Below, one piece after another: positions 1 through 10,475 of a stretch of DNA of 64,000 bases (within the stretch, counting starts at the first letter, position 1; every line of letters begins with the position of its first letter). The position numbers and the translations under genes were made by a program. The DNA is from Candidatus Heimdallarchaeota archaeon (GTDB lineage: Archaea > Asgardarchaeota > Heimdallarchaeia > Hodarchaeales > Hodarchaeaceae): the NCBI GenBank assembly GCA_019057635.1, contig DXJL01000104.1:43512-107511 (forward strand). The letters are read 5' to 3'. Under the pieces are notes generated by a model that was given only the letters and a program-made list of their open reading frames with translations, was not told the DNA's origin and ran no database searches.

Positions 1-55
1 CGACCCGTTTTAAAACGAATTTTCTACACCGCTGAGTTCAATTAGAATATCGGAT

Positions 56-292
56 TTGACAAATATGAATTATGATATTAAATTACCAGAAGAACTAGTT
101 AACTTCTTCGATTCTGTTTTTACAGTGTTCGATTTAGAATTTACCGACAAGGAAAATATGTTGAAGCACGTATTACTCGAGAGTCTCGAGCATAGATTAG
201 AACATATGGCTGAAAACCAAAGTTTTGAGCAACATAAGAAGTATCACAATTTAATTGGTAATGAAAAAGTTAAATGTGTTAGTTCTGAGTGA
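56..292 (+). CDS. small hypothetical protein (78 aa)
   Basis: ORF track; acidic/helical small protein; no recognised motif. Confidence 0.4.
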   Translation: MTNMNYDIKLPEELVNFFDSVFTVFDLEFTDKENMLKHVLLESLEHRLEHMAENQSFEQHKKYHNLIGNEKVKCVSSE

Positions 293-352
293 TTTCACAT
301 TATCCAATTTATATTCTGAAACTCCTCAAGAGCGCATATCCTTGAGGATACT

Positions 353-538
353 TTATTCTTTTTCCCCGTATTCAATTTCCAGAGAAATTTTTTGAATATC
401 CATTCCTTTTATACGTAATGAACTTACCATTCCAAAAGTTGAGTATCCAATAAAGTCTTGAACAAACTGTTTGAGGCCAATAGACTTACCATTTACTTTG
501 AGCTTTAATTCATTAACTTCTTTCATTTTCAACACCAA
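353..538 (-). CDS. small conserved archaeal protein (VNGKxI...FVQDFI...GMVSSL pattern)
   Basis: 61 aa ORF; pattern 'LKVNGKSIGLKQFVQDFIGYSTFGMVSSL' recalls a widespread uncharacterised archaeal small-protein family. Confidence 0.6.
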   Translation of the reverse strand: MVLKMKEVNELKLKVNGKSIGLKQFVQDFIGYSTFGMVSSLRIKGMDIQKISLEIEYGEKE

Positions 539-607
539 GCCATATTTTAGAATCTTCAGGAGATAATTATTAAAATTCTATCCTAGAATTTAGGGGAGTG
601 TGATCCG

Positions 608-1357
608 GTGTCAGTTGTGAACTTAATTAATCTTGAGAATGTATCCAAATATTATACAATGGGAGAAGTCCAAGTTAATGCACTATCGGACCTTTCCTTA
701 GAGATTGATAGAGGGAAATTTGTCGTTCTGATAGGTCCCTCTGGTACTGGAAAAAGTACATTATTAAATATAATAAGTGCGATTGATACCCCATCTAAAG
801 GAAGAATTCTAATTGAAGGAGTTGATATCTCATTCCTGACCCGAAAACAACGTGCTCAATTTCGAAGACACAAGATTGGGTTTATATTTCAGTTTTTTAA
901 TCTTTTACCAACCTTAACTGCAGTAGAAAATGTTGAATTCGGTCTTGCATTAGTAGGTGTTACCAATTCATCTGGAAACATTTCCTACGATACAAGAGAC
1001 ATTCACTCGACAGCTTTGGGATGGCTTGAAAAGGTTGGATTAACTCACAGAGCCAATCACTTTCCCAGCCAAATGAGTGGGGGAGAACAACAAAGAGTTG
1101 CAATTGCGAGGGCATTAGCTAAAGATCCTCCTATTATAATAGCTGACGAACCAACAGGAAATTTAGATTTTCGTACAGGGATTAAAGTTCTTAAATTAAT
1201 GAAAGAATTAAACAAACAAACTCAGAAAACATTCATCATTGCTACTCACAACAGTCAACTTGCAAAAATTGCTGATTATGTAATTTCTCTTCAAATGGGA
1301 GGGGTAGAAACCTATGATCAAATACCCAAGGAAGATCTTGACAATCTCATATGGTAA
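608..1357 (+). CDS. ABC transporter ATP-binding protein (LolD/MacB type)
   Basis: Walker [10 protein letters not shown], signature [15 protein letters not shown], Walker [13 protein letters not shown]. Confidence 0.95.
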   Translation: MSVVNLINLENVSKYYTMGEVQVNALSDLSLEIDRGKFVVLIGPSGTGKSTLLNIISAIDTPSKGRILIEGVDISFLTRKQRAQFRRHKIGFIFQFFNLLPTLTAVENVEFGLALVGVTNSSGNISYDTRDIHSTALGWLEKVGLTHRANHFPSQMSGGEQQRVAIARALAKDPPIIIADEPTGNLDFRTGIKVLKLMKELNKQTQKTFIIATHNSQLAKIADYVISLQMGGVETYDQIPKEDLDNLIW

Positions 1358-1360
1358 GAT

Positions 1361-4048
1361 ATGACAAAAAGGACGAAGAATATGAATTTTCTTTCTCAAT
1401 ATTGGCGTAAAAAACTGATTGGAGATATCAAACAGCAAAAGTTGTTGTTTTCAGCCTTATTTTTCCTTTGTATCTTTGGAGTAGGTTCCTATGTAACTCT
1501 CACCATGGGATATACGAATTTATATGCTTCTTTGGATAGAATATATGCAACTACTAATTTTGCTGATGTGGAAATAAATACACACTCTGATATATGGTTT
1601 AATATCTCAGAAGTTGAGTCATTCGTCAAAAATTTTTCTAAACAGAACCCTGAAGTCGGTACAATAAATTTTCGTCTATTAGCCGCATCAGGATATAATT
1701 CGTCAATTGAAACTAAAGACGGTACTCGTTTTCAGCTTACTGCTGGACGAGCTATTGGAATTGACTGGACTTTCTCTCAAACTGAGATGGTTAATGGATT
1801 TATTTTTACAGAAGGGATGGAAAATCCTAATCCAGTGAATAATTCGATCCTTTTAGAAGCTCATTATGCTCGTACTTACGATTTGCATGTCAATGATTCA
1901 CTCCAAACTAAGATAAACGGACAGGAATTTAATCTTACTATTCAAGGTATTGTTTATAATCCAGAATCACTAATTGTAATTCCTTCACGTCATGATTTTT
2001 TACCCAATAATCGATTTGGTAATATTTATCTACCTTTAAGAGCTTTACAAGAATATACTAATCTCACTGATCTAGCAAATAATATTATAATTAAATTAGC
2101 AGATGATTTACACGATGAAGCGCGTTCTTCAATAGTTTCTAACTTCTATAGAGAGCTTAATCTATACACCACCAATTCGTTTGCACCACCTATTTTTCAA
2201 GAATACCAGGTCTCGAATTGGGCAATTAATATGGATTTAGAGGAAATCAATAAAATTGCTATTGTCCTACCTATTCTAATTCTTGGTGTAGCAAGCATTG
2301 CCATTTTTATTACTTTAAATCGTCTAGTACAAAGTCAACGTCGAATAATCGGAATTGCTTCAAGTCTTGGTTATACACCCAATGACATTCTTCTCCATTA
2401 TACCTCTTTTTCCCTAATACTGGGGATTTTAGGGAGTCTCGTAGGAATAATTTTGGGAATTTTATTATCTGGAGGTATAACCTGGGTATATGCCTACTTC
2501 ATGGGTTTTCCAGCCATTATTTCGGTGGAATTACAACTAGAAGTAATCCTAAGTGCATTTTTCATCGGGGTATCAGTGACATTTATCAGTGGTCTAATCC
2601 CCGCTGTTAAAGCTAATTTAATTTCACCACGAGAGGCACTTCAGGGGAATATCACAGTCGGAAAGGGACGATTTTCATTCATTGAGAAGTTATTAAGGAT
2701 TCGATCATTTCGTATCCGCTTTACAATTCCTCTTCGTAATCTTTTTAGGCAAAGATCGCGCACTATTGCAACGATATTCGCGATTTCTGCCTCTGTGATG
2801 ATTTTAGTTGTATCAGGTGCATTTAACGATTCAATAAACACTGGAATCTCCAAACAATTTTCTGAAACATCACCGTATCACTTAACGGTTAGTTATGATG
2901 GTTTTAAATTTGCAGACCTTGGATTACTAGATGATATTGCTTTTATTGAACAACTACCAGGTGTTGAGTCAGTAGATCCAGTTTTAGAGCTTCCCTCTAT
3001 ACTTGAGACAAGTAGTCGAAAGGAAGAAGCTCTAATCATAGCATGGAACTCCTCATCTCCTCGAGCTCACAATTTTCAATGGACTTCGAAAGGAGATCAA
3101 TTATTACCCAACAGCAGTCTTATACTCACTTCTGGTCTAGCTAGGACTTTAGGTTCCTCTACAGGCAGTATTTTATCTTATGGATATCCAAGAATTCCTT
3201 ATTTGAATTCTGCTTTTGAAATTGCTAATGCAACATGGAATATATGGTTTACATTTGGTGAAGAGCGTGCTAGAAATGAGACTTTAGATGAAATATATTC
3301 ACTCATCACCCGAAACAAAGAACGCTTATCATTCTCCCAGACCTCGGAAGGTGTTAACCTTAGGAATGCAGATATCACGGTAACAGGAGTATCTGAAGAG
3401 ATATGGGGCAGTGTAGCTTATACCACTGTACAAACTCTTACAGAATCAATGGGTATTGATATTTTCAAAAATTCTCATCTTGACATTGACTTATCTCCTT
3501 ATTCCAAGTTAATTCTAAAGGTAAAAAATCCAAACAATCTTACTATTTTAGAAAATATAAAAACAGAGATCAGTTCTCTTAGTGAAATACGTTCTATTAC
3601 TTTTGGGTACGATTTCCGAACATCAGTCAACCTCACTATGACTGCTTTCAATGTAATTGTAACCATTTTCATTATTTTTGCCTGTATTTTAGCAGGAGCT
3701 GCAATTTTCACAACTATACACATAAACTTTCAAGAACGAGCACGTGAAAGTGCCACAATGTTAACACTTGGTTTATCGGATCAAGAATTCCTATTCATCA
3801 TTACAATTGAAAATGTCTTCCAAACAATAATGGGTATCCTCGGTGGAATTCTTCCTGGTCTTTTACTTGCAGATTGGATTCTTAGTAATGCTTTAAGAAC
3901 TTTTTACTTCAGGATCATAGTTACACCCCAAACCTGGATTATTTTATGGTTTGGTGTATTATTAATTGTCCTTATATCACAGATTCCTGCGATAATACAA
4001 GGAGTCAAGATGGATCTTGCAGAAGTCACAAAGGAATTTTCTCATTAA
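1361..4048 (+). CDS. ABC transporter permease, FtsX/MacB type, 895 aa
   Basis: 3 bp after the ATPase; multiple TM segments in two FtsX-like blocks (SIAIFITLNRLVQSQRRIIGIASSLGYTPNDI; GAAIFTTIHINFQERARESATMLTLGLSDQEF). Confidence 0.9.
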   Translation: MTKRTKNMNFLSQYWRKKLIGDIKQQKLLFSALFFLCIFGVGSYVTLTMGYTNLYASLDRIYATTNFADVEINTHSDIWFNISEVESFVKNFSKQNPEVGTINFRLLAASGYNSSIETKDGTRFQLTAGRAIGIDWTFSQTEMVNGFIFTEGMENPNPVNNSILLEAHYARTYDLHVNDSLQTKINGQEFNLTIQGIVYNPESLIVIPSRHDFLPNNRFGNIYLPLRALQEYTNLTDLANNIIIKLADDLHDEARSSIVSNFYRELNLYTTNSFAPPIFQEYQVSNWAINMDLEEINKIAIVLPILILGVASIAIFITLNRLVQSQRRIIGIASSLGYTPNDILLHYTSFSLILGILGSLVGIILGILLSGGITWVYAYFMGFPAIISVELQLEVILSAFFIGVSVTFISGLIPAVKANLISPREALQGNITVGKGRFSFIEKLLRIRSFRIRFTIPLRNLFRQRSRTIATIFAISASVMILVVSGAFNDSINTGISKQFSETSPYHLTVSYDGFKFADLGLLDDIAFIEQLPGVESVDPVLELPSILETSSRKEEALIIAWNSSSPRAHNFQWTSKGDQLLPNSSLILTSGLARTLGSSTGSILSYGYPRIPYLNSAFEIANATWNIWFTFGEERARNETLDEIYSLITRNKERLSFSQTSEGVNLRNADITVTGVSEEIWGSVAYTTVQTLTESMGIDIFKNSHLDIDLSPYSKLILKVKNPNNLTILENIKTEISSLSEIRSITFGYDFRTSVNLTMTAFNVIVTIFIIFACILAGAAIFTTIHINFQERARESATMLTLGLSDQEFLFIITIENVFQTIMGILGGILPGLLLADWILSNALRTFYFRIIVTPQTWIILWFGVLLIVLISQIPAIIQGVKMDLAEVTKEFSH

Positions 4049-4106
4049 TTTTATCATATACGATTGTCTACAAAATAAGATTTGTGGGTCATGTGTCTAT
4101 AGTGGA

Positions 4107-5510
4107 TCAATCAGAGGTGGGTATGTTGGCAACAACTCGTCCATCATGTTTTAAGTCGATTAGATCACGCTGATGTAACGGCTTAAGCTGGTTTTCTAAA
4201 ACGATTGGATCCATACCAACACTTTTGGCTAAGGCATCTAAGCTCATTTCCCCATTCATTCTAATAAGGATTGTAATCGGTGCATAGTTAGAAAGGGATA
4301 GAACTTGTTCAATATAATCATTAATATTTCTAACTCTGTTCAAAGTTTGAGTTGTGATCTTTGTTAGCTTTATTTCTGATTCACGATCCCTAGCTTCTTC
4401 TAATTCTGCGTTTACTTTATCTATTTCTATTTTATAATCTGTTAAATTTTTGGATATATTGTCATTTAGCTCTACGAGCTCCGTTATCTGTACATCCATT
4501 TGTGTTGCGTTATTTTCAAGTGAAGCATTTCTTGCAGATAATTCTGTAATTTGAGTATGCAATTCTTTCGAGATATCAGCTTTCTTTGTTTGAGCTTCTA
4601 CCAGTTTAGCTTGTAGTTCTTCTATTTCCGCCTGGAATTGTTTGGTGTTATCTCTTAAGCGCGTTTTAGCTGATTCTTCATATTCTTGTTTAACTTTAGT
4701 TAATGAGATCTGGAACTGCTCGTTTTTAAATTTGTATTTTTCTTGTTGCTCTTGTATTAGCTTCTGATATTCTTCCTGTTGTTCAGAATATGCACTGGCC
4801 CAAGTTTCCATTGCTTCCGATGCTTGAGAATCCGTAAGAGAGTTTAATCGGGAAATTTCAGCAGTTTTGTCAATTAATTCCATCTGTAAGGAGGCATTTT
4901 TCTCTTCTAGCGTAACGAAATTTTCACCTTTATTATCTAACTTACTTGTTTTTTCACTCAATTCGTTTACAGTTTCTTCCAGTTGAAATGATAAATCTTC
5001 ATTTTTGGTTTTCTCTTCGATTATAAGATTCTGCATTTCTTTTTGATAACTGTCGAATTTTGACTCAATTTCAGCATACTCTTTCTCTTTCATCTTTAAT
5101 TGTTCTTGCAAGGATTCATTTATATGATTCAATCGGGACAGATCATTAGTTTGATTTTTTAGCCTTTCTCGGTCGTATTTGGTAAATTTTTCGTTTGCAC
5201 CTGTGTCATCGAACGTAACATCTTGGATTAACATATTTTTTATCCAATTAAATGAAGACATTGTAATACGTGTTAATTGGCTCTCGATAGACCTATTAAC
5301 ATCATCATCAAGTGATTTCAACAATGAATCAACATATACTCGATCTTCATGTCGTGTGATGATATTCGACCGATTCAGTAGGTCATTTTTGAATCCACTG
5401 AATGACACTCCCAATGTTTGAATTGCTATCTTTCTATCCTTCGCTAAATCCTTAATAAATTCTAACCCATATTTTCGTAATTTGGATTCATTCGATTCAT
5501 CCATGGTCAT
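4107..5510 (-). CDS. coiled-coil protein with C-terminal winged-helix-like domain
   Basis: long heptad-rich E/K/Q/L region, then 'MSLDALAKSVGMDPIVLENQLKPLHQRDLIDLKHDGRVVANIP' wHTH-like tail. Confidence 0.7.
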   Translation of the reverse strand: MTMDESNESKLRKYGLEFIKDLAKDRKIAIQTLGVSFSGFKNDLLNRSNIITRHEDRVYVDSLLKSLDDDVNRSIESQLTRITMSSFNWIKNMLIQDVTFDDTGANEKFTKYDRERLKNQTNDLSRLNHINESLQEQLKMKEKEYAEIESKFDSYQKEMQNLIIEEKTKNEDLSFQLEETVNELSEKTSKLDNKGENFVTLEEKNASLQMELIDKTAEISRLNSLTDSQASEAMETWASAYSEQQEEYQKLIQEQQEKYKFKNEQFQISLTKVKQEYEESAKTRLRDNTKQFQAEIEELQAKLVEAQTKKADISKELHTQITELSARNASLENNATQMDVQITELVELNDNISKNLTDYKIEIDKVNAELEEARDRESEIKLTKITTQTLNRVRNINDYIEQVLSLSNYAPITILIRMNGEMSLDALAKSVGMDPIVLENQLKPLHQRDLIDLKHDGRVVANIPTSD

Positions 5511-5640
5511 TTTTGTCCGACAAAGTGATTTTCTTCATATTCGCTGACCTCTCTCTCTCACAACCTTAAAAGGTCTCCCTCCCTCACATCTTCAACCTTG
5601 AGGTGATGAAAAAAATACTTCCTTAGCTCCAAGGTCATAA

Positions 5641-5685
5641 TCTCTTGTAACTTCGTTAGACGAGTTACCCGTCAAAGGCAAGAGA
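5641..5685. other. candidate structured RNA / stem-loop in 421 bp intergenic region
   Basis: outer stem TCTCTTG (5641-5647) / CAAGAGA (5679-5685); inner stem TAACT(t)CGT / ACGAGTTA with TAG loop. Confidence 0.35.
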
Positions 5686-5823
5686 GCATTGCCCCAAATA
5701 TGTTGAAAATTATTGATGTTGTGGATGTCAAAACTAGATGTGTTTCAAGTAGTCCCAACGGAAAGCATACATTCTCTTGTTGCTAACCTGCCGGATAGTA
5801 GATGTGTGACTCATCCAGTCCAT

Positions 5824-5843
5824 AACTATTTTTCTAAATAGTT
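5824..5843. repeat. perfect 8-bp inverted repeat (AACTATTT-TTCT-AAATAGTT)
   Basis: read directly from sequence. Confidence 0.6.
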
Positions 5844-5931
5844 GTCTGACAAATTTAGTCATGAGACTTTTATGTAGAAACTGCAGCAAAAATATTCGCT
5901 AACAGATTGGTGATCCTGCAAATATTTTTAA

Positions 5932-6978
5932 TTATCCTTTCCACACATTGCTAGTATTGCGAGGAACGGGAATATCTTTCATTGTATAGAGTCCTTCACT
6001 GGAATTACATGCCTGTGGAATTAAATTTACGACCATAGCTGCTGTACCAAGATCACCATGTACGCCTCCAATTATTTTTTGATTGATATTAGGCGTTCCT
6101 TGTATATTAACACTATCATATTCCTCATGATCCCCAGCGAAGGCAATAAAATCCATTGAGATGAAAATTTCTCCTTTATCCAAATTTATTTGAGTAGCGT
6201 TACTTTTCAAGCCACAAACATCCCCTTTTTGAATTAATTTACCATAGGAAGTCATGAAATCCTGTGTAGCAAGTATGGGTTCAGGGAGTGATTCTACAAT
6301 CCTTCCGTAAGATAAACCTAATGCTCCGATAATCATCTGAATTGATTCTTTTAATCCTACATGACCAGTTATTTCTTTCTTCTTAATTTTATCTTGAAAC
6401 TCACTCGGTGACAAACCCGTACCAATCTTTCTTTGAAAGGGTTCTCTTCTTTTAGATGAGTTCATCATTCGTGTAATAGATATCTTTTCTACTTCTTGAC
6501 AGGGAGCTGTTAACACTATTGGTAATAGATCCATCAAATATCCTGGATTAATACCCGTTCCAATAATAGTACACCCCTTTTCCTTTGCCAATTTGTCTAA
6601 CTCCTGTGACAATTCTGGGTGGTTAATATATGGATAAGAAAGCTCTTCACAGATAGATATGACATTTATCCCCTCTAAGACTATCTCTTTGATAGTAGAT
6701 GCAGCACTTATTAAGGAGGAGGTCGTAGCAACGATAACAACGTCAACTTGGGTACTAGCCAATATTGGTTTGAAGCTCTTTTGGATTTTAATTTGAGGAG
6801 CTGATGAATTTTCCAAAACATCACTTAATAATTGACCCTCAAGCTGAGGATCAATATCTACAACCCCTAGAAGATTGATATTTTCACGAGAAATTAGCAA
6901 ACTGGTAATAAGTTTACCCATTGGACCTAAACCGATTTGTACAATATTAAAACCTTTAGCCATTCTAATTCGAACCAC
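5932..6978 (-). CDS. dihydrodipicolinate reductase-like / 2,4-diaminopentanoate dehydrogenase-like NAD(P)-binding protein
   Basis: N-terminal Rossmann GLGPMG, DapB-like fold; 'GTGINPGYLMDLLPIVLTAPC'. Confidence 0.65.
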   Translation of the reverse strand: MVRIRMAKGFNIVQIGLGPMGKLITSLLISRENINLLGVVDIDPQLEGQLLSDVLENSSAPQIKIQKSFKPILASTQVDVVIVATTSSLISAASTIKEIVLEGINVISICEELSYPYINHPELSQELDKLAKEKGCTIIGTGINPGYLMDLLPIVLTAPCQEVEKISITRMMNSSKRREPFQRKIGTGLSPSEFQDKIKKKEITGHVGLKESIQMIIGALGLSYGRIVESLPEPILATQDFMTSYGKLIQKGDVCGLKSNATQINLDKGEIFISMDFIAFAGDHEEYDSVNIQGTPNINQKIIGGVHGDLGTAAMVVNLIPQACNSSEGLYTMKDIPVPRNTSNVWKG

Positions 6979-6980
6979 TT

Positions 6981-7940
6981 TTATTTGCTTAAATTAAAGA
7001 ATTTTTCTGCATTCTTCCAGTAAAAATGTTCCAAGATCTTATCTGAAAGATTCAAGCCATTAATGTATGTCGGGGAATTTGGATTATCTTCATCAGGAAA
7101 AGGAAGTTCAATTTTTTGGTGGTTACTTTCCCAGAATAACCTCTGGGCCCAATAACGAGTAGCTAGATACTTTTCGTCGCGGTCTTCCCATCCAACAGAT
7201 AGATCTGTTGCAAAAAGTATCCTTTTGTAATGTTGTTCAAAGAATTCTTTTGTACGTTCGATATTATTCCCTAGTTCCCTAATCATCCATTTAGTTGAGG
7301 CCGTGTCAATGTAGAGGTTTGGAAAATCATGTAAATCCTGAGTAACTTGTTTTAAATTCTCTGGGAGACTATGAAAATGAACACTAATTAATTTCAAAGA
7401 CAAATGATTTCTCATTACTTCTCGAAACTCGCTCAATGCCTGCTCTTTTGATCTATATCGCTCCACGTCTTGATATTTTGTGGCATACCAGATGTCTGGA
7501 TCAGCAACATGAATATCCATTGGAATGTGGTAATTTTCAATTAATGTAAAAGCTGGATCGAAAATTGGGAGATTAAGAGAAAATGGTTTATCTGCTTCAA
7601 AAAAATCAAGGAATCTAGGACCAAACCAAACCTTAACCATCGAGTAATTTTCCAAGTGCGCTTCTTCAATAGCAGTGAGTATTCTCTCTGGTTCATGTTT
7701 GGCAAATGCATCAATCGGGAGATAATAAGCAAACTTGATCAGATCGTCGTGTCCATCCTCTTCTAAAGTTTTTTTTACATCAGGCGCAGCGATTCCCATG
7801 AAACGATGCACACCATATTTCCTACCAATCTTTAATAATGGTTCAAAGGCATCAGCGCTCCATATGTGAACATGCGAATCCCATATCTTCGTATTAAGCT
7901 TTGATAGTCCGTTTAGTGGATTAGAAAGATCAAACTGCAT
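6981..7940 (-). CDS. amidohydrolase family protein (metal-dependent TIM barrel, COG2159-like)
   Basis: 'IWDSHVHIWS' HxH motif, later 'ISVHFH', 'ILFATDLSVGW'. Confidence 0.75.
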   Translation of the reverse strand: MQFDLSNPLNGLSKLNTKIWDSHVHIWSADAFEPLLKIGRKYGVHRFMGIAAPDVKKTLEEDGHDDLIKFAYYLPIDAFAKHEPERILTAIEEAHLENYSMVKVWFGPRFLDFFEADKPFSLNLPIFDPAFTLIENYHIPMDIHVADPDIWYATKYQDVERYRSKEQALSEFREVMRNHLSLKLISVHFHSLPENLKQVTQDLHDFPNLYIDTASTKWMIRELGNNIERTKEFFEQHYKRILFATDLSVGWEDRDEKYLATRYWAQRLFWESNHQKIELPFPDEDNPNSPTYINGLNLSDKILEHFYWKNAEKFFNLSK

Positions 7941-8154
7941 GTTTTTGCCATTTTCTCATCAATGCAATAAACTTGATGTTTTTTGAAAAGGTAAAATTGA
8001 GTTGAAGTTTTAGTAACAAAACAGATCTCAGAAAGGATTAATAAAACTAAAAGACACCAACCTTTAAGATCACACAAAAAATTACTCTATGTGGAAGATA
8101 ATAAACGACTATCATGAAAAACAGTTTTTCCTTACCAGGATATTATCAAACTAG

Positions 8155-8889
8155 TTGATGGAATCGAATCATATGTCTAACTTAACTCCTGTATCACTTA
8201 AAGCTATACTTTTTGATTTCGATGGCACTTTGGTCGACACAAAATCATTTTATTTCGGACTAATTGCTGATTATCTTGGTACAGACCATATCAAAACAAT
8301 TTCCTTAGCGGGTGAGATTATCGAGGCTAAATTAGTACCTGAAGATGCTAATGTAAGATGGAAAATTATAAAGGCTTCCTACCAAGTTTCCCGAAAAATG
8401 GGATTTGGTATTATTCGATCCCTGAAGGCAATTTGGTATCTTTCACAAAATCATTCTAAGCATTTCTCCTCTGCGAAACCAACAGAGGGGACAATTCAAG
8501 GGATAATTAAACTAAAGAAACTAGGAGTTCAAATTGGGATTATCAGTTATACTTCTCGTAAAAAAATCTTATCTTTCTTATCTAAGTACTTTCAAGACAG
8601 TAGCATAATACCAGAAAGAAATATTCTGGCTAAGGGAGAATTTGGAAAATCGAAGGAAGCGGGAATTGAAAAATTCATTAGATCATTTGACCTTGTAGAA
8701 CATAAATATTTGTGCGCAATTGTTGGTGATCTAGGAGGAGATATTCTTGCAGGCAATAATCTTGGTATCACAACAATTGGATTAACAACGGGTTATGCCC
8801 CCTCAAAAATACTAAAATTAACTAAACCCTCTAAGATATTTAATTCGGTAATCGAATTAGCCGAAGCCGTCGAAATCCCTTCTAACTAG
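8155..8889 (+). CDS. HAD-superfamily hydrolase (phosphoglycolate phosphatase-like)
   Basis: ILFDFDGTLVDT motif; 'VGDLGGDILAGNNLGITTIGLTTG'. Confidence 0.85.
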   Translation: MMESNHMSNLTPVSLKAILFDFDGTLVDTKSFYFGLIADYLGTDHIKTISLAGEIIEAKLVPEDANVRWKIIKASYQVSRKMGFGIIRSLKAIWYLSQNHSKHFSSAKPTEGTIQGIIKLKKLGVQIGIISYTSRKKILSFLSKYFQDSSIIPERNILAKGEFGKSKEAGIEKFIRSFDLVEHKYLCAIVGDLGGDILAGNNLGITTIGLTTGYAPSKILKLTKPSKIFNSVIELAEAVEIPSN

Positions 8890-10396
8890 GATCTACCCAT
8901 GCTTTGGCCTTTGTTACCGCCTTATTCCAATAGTGAAGGTGTTTTTTACGTTCATCCTCACTCATACTCGGCTTAAAAATCCTATCAACAGCCCATGTTT
9001 CCTTTAGCTCCCTTAAATCCTGCCAGTATCCTACAGCTAACCCCGCTGCGTATGCGGCTCCTAAAGCTGTGGTTTCCTCAATTCTTGGTCGAATGCACTC
9101 AATCCCCAAAATATCCGCTTGAAATTGCATCAACAAGCTATTCTTTGATGCCCCTCCATCTACTCTTAAATTAGATAACTTAACTTTACTATCTACTTCC
9201 ATGGCATCGAAAACATCTACAGATTGAAATGCGATAGATTCCAATACAGCACGGGTGATATGTGCTTTGTTACTTCCTCTAGTTAGCCCCACGACTGTTC
9301 CACGCGCAGTTATATCCCAATGGGGGGAAAATAGTCCAACAAATGCAGGGACAAAATACACTCCTCCATTGTCTTCAACCGAAGATGCTAATTCCTCAGA
9401 TTCCTTGGCCGTTGAAAAAAAACCTAATTGATCCCTTAACCACTGTACAGCTGCTCCACTTATCGCAATGCTTCCTTCCAACGCATAAGTGATTTCGTTA
9501 CCAACTCCATAGCCAACCGTTGTAATTAATCCTGATTTCGATTGAACAATATTTTTTCCAGTATTCATAAGAAGGAAGTTACCAGTTCCGTATGTGTTCT
9601 TTGCATTTCCACTTTCAAAACAAGTTTGTCCAAACAAGGCTGCTTGTTGATCTCCTAAGTCACCACATATAGGGGGACCTTTTCCTTCGGCTTTCCATAC
9701 GTATCCATAAATATTTGAATCGCTAGAAGGACGAATATCAGGTAACATAGATCGAGGAACTTTTAAAATTTCTAATAGCTCATCATCCCATTTTAGTGTT
9801 TTTAAATTCATCAACATTGTACGAGACGCATTTGAAAAATCTGTGACATGAACTCCACCTTTAATCCCTCCAGTTAAATTCCATAGAATCCATGTATCAA
9901 TATTCCCAAAAAGAAGCTGTTGATTTGTAACTTTTGAGCGTGATTTACTTACATTATCTAAGATCCATTGAATTTTGGGACCTGAAAAGTAAGTTGCTGT
10001 AACTAAACCAGTTCGAGCTTTGATCTCATCTTCTAATCCTTCCCTCTTTAACGATTCACAGATGTCATTAGTACGAGTACACTGCCAGACGATGGCATTA
10101 CAAATCGGGATTCCAGAATTTTTATTCCAAACAACTGTCGTTTCTCGCTGATTTGTTATACCAATAGCTTTTAAATCATCAATAGATAACTTAGCAGATT
10201 GCAGGGCTTTATGTATGGCGAAATCCGTATTTTTCCATATTTCCAGAGGATCATGCTCTACCCACCCAGGTTTAGGAAAGATTTGTTGATGTTCTTTGTA
10301 GTGCGAACTAACCAAATTACTTTCGTGATCAAAAATCATGAATCTTGTGCCTGTGGTACCCTGATCAATAGCACCTATGTACTTTTCTGTGACCAA
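8882..10396 (-). CDS. glpK: glycerol kinase
   Basis: FGGY kinase; 'GAIDQGTTGTRFMIFDH', 'YALEGSIAISGAAVQWLRDQLG', 'LRVDGGASKNSLLMQFQADIL'. Confidence 0.95.
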   Translation of the reverse strand: MVTEKYIGAIDQGTTGTRFMIFDHESNLVSSHYKEHQQIFPKPGWVEHDPLEIWKNTDFAIHKALQSAKLSIDDLKAIGITNQRETTVVWNKNSGIPICNAIVWQCTRTNDICESLKREGLEDEIKARTGLVTATYFSGPKIQWILDNVSKSRSKVTNQQLLFGNIDTWILWNLTGGIKGGVHVTDFSNASRTMLMNLKTLKWDDELLEILKVPRSMLPDIRPSSDSNIYGYVWKAEGKGPPICGDLGDQQAALFGQTCFESGNAKNTYGTGNFLLMNTGKNIVQSKSGLITTVGYGVGNEITYALEGSIAISGAAVQWLRDQLGFFSTAKESEELASSVEDNGGVYFVPAFVGLFSPHWDITARGTVVGLTRGSNKAHITRAVLESIAFQSVDVFDAMEVDSKVKLSNLRVDGGASKNSLLMQFQADILGIECIRPRIEETTALGAAYAAGLAVGYWQDLRELKETWAVDRIFKPSMSEDERKKHLHYWNKAVTKAKAWVDPS

Positions 10397-10475
10397 AGGG
10401 AATGAACTCCATAACTAGGATTTTAGACGATTAAACTCTTATTAAACAATTTTGTAAATGTCAATACTGGTGAGT

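Noticed and set aside
5600-5700. possible C/D box sRNA (GTGATGA box near 5602)
   Set aside because: No properly spaced CTGA D box or terminal stem found.
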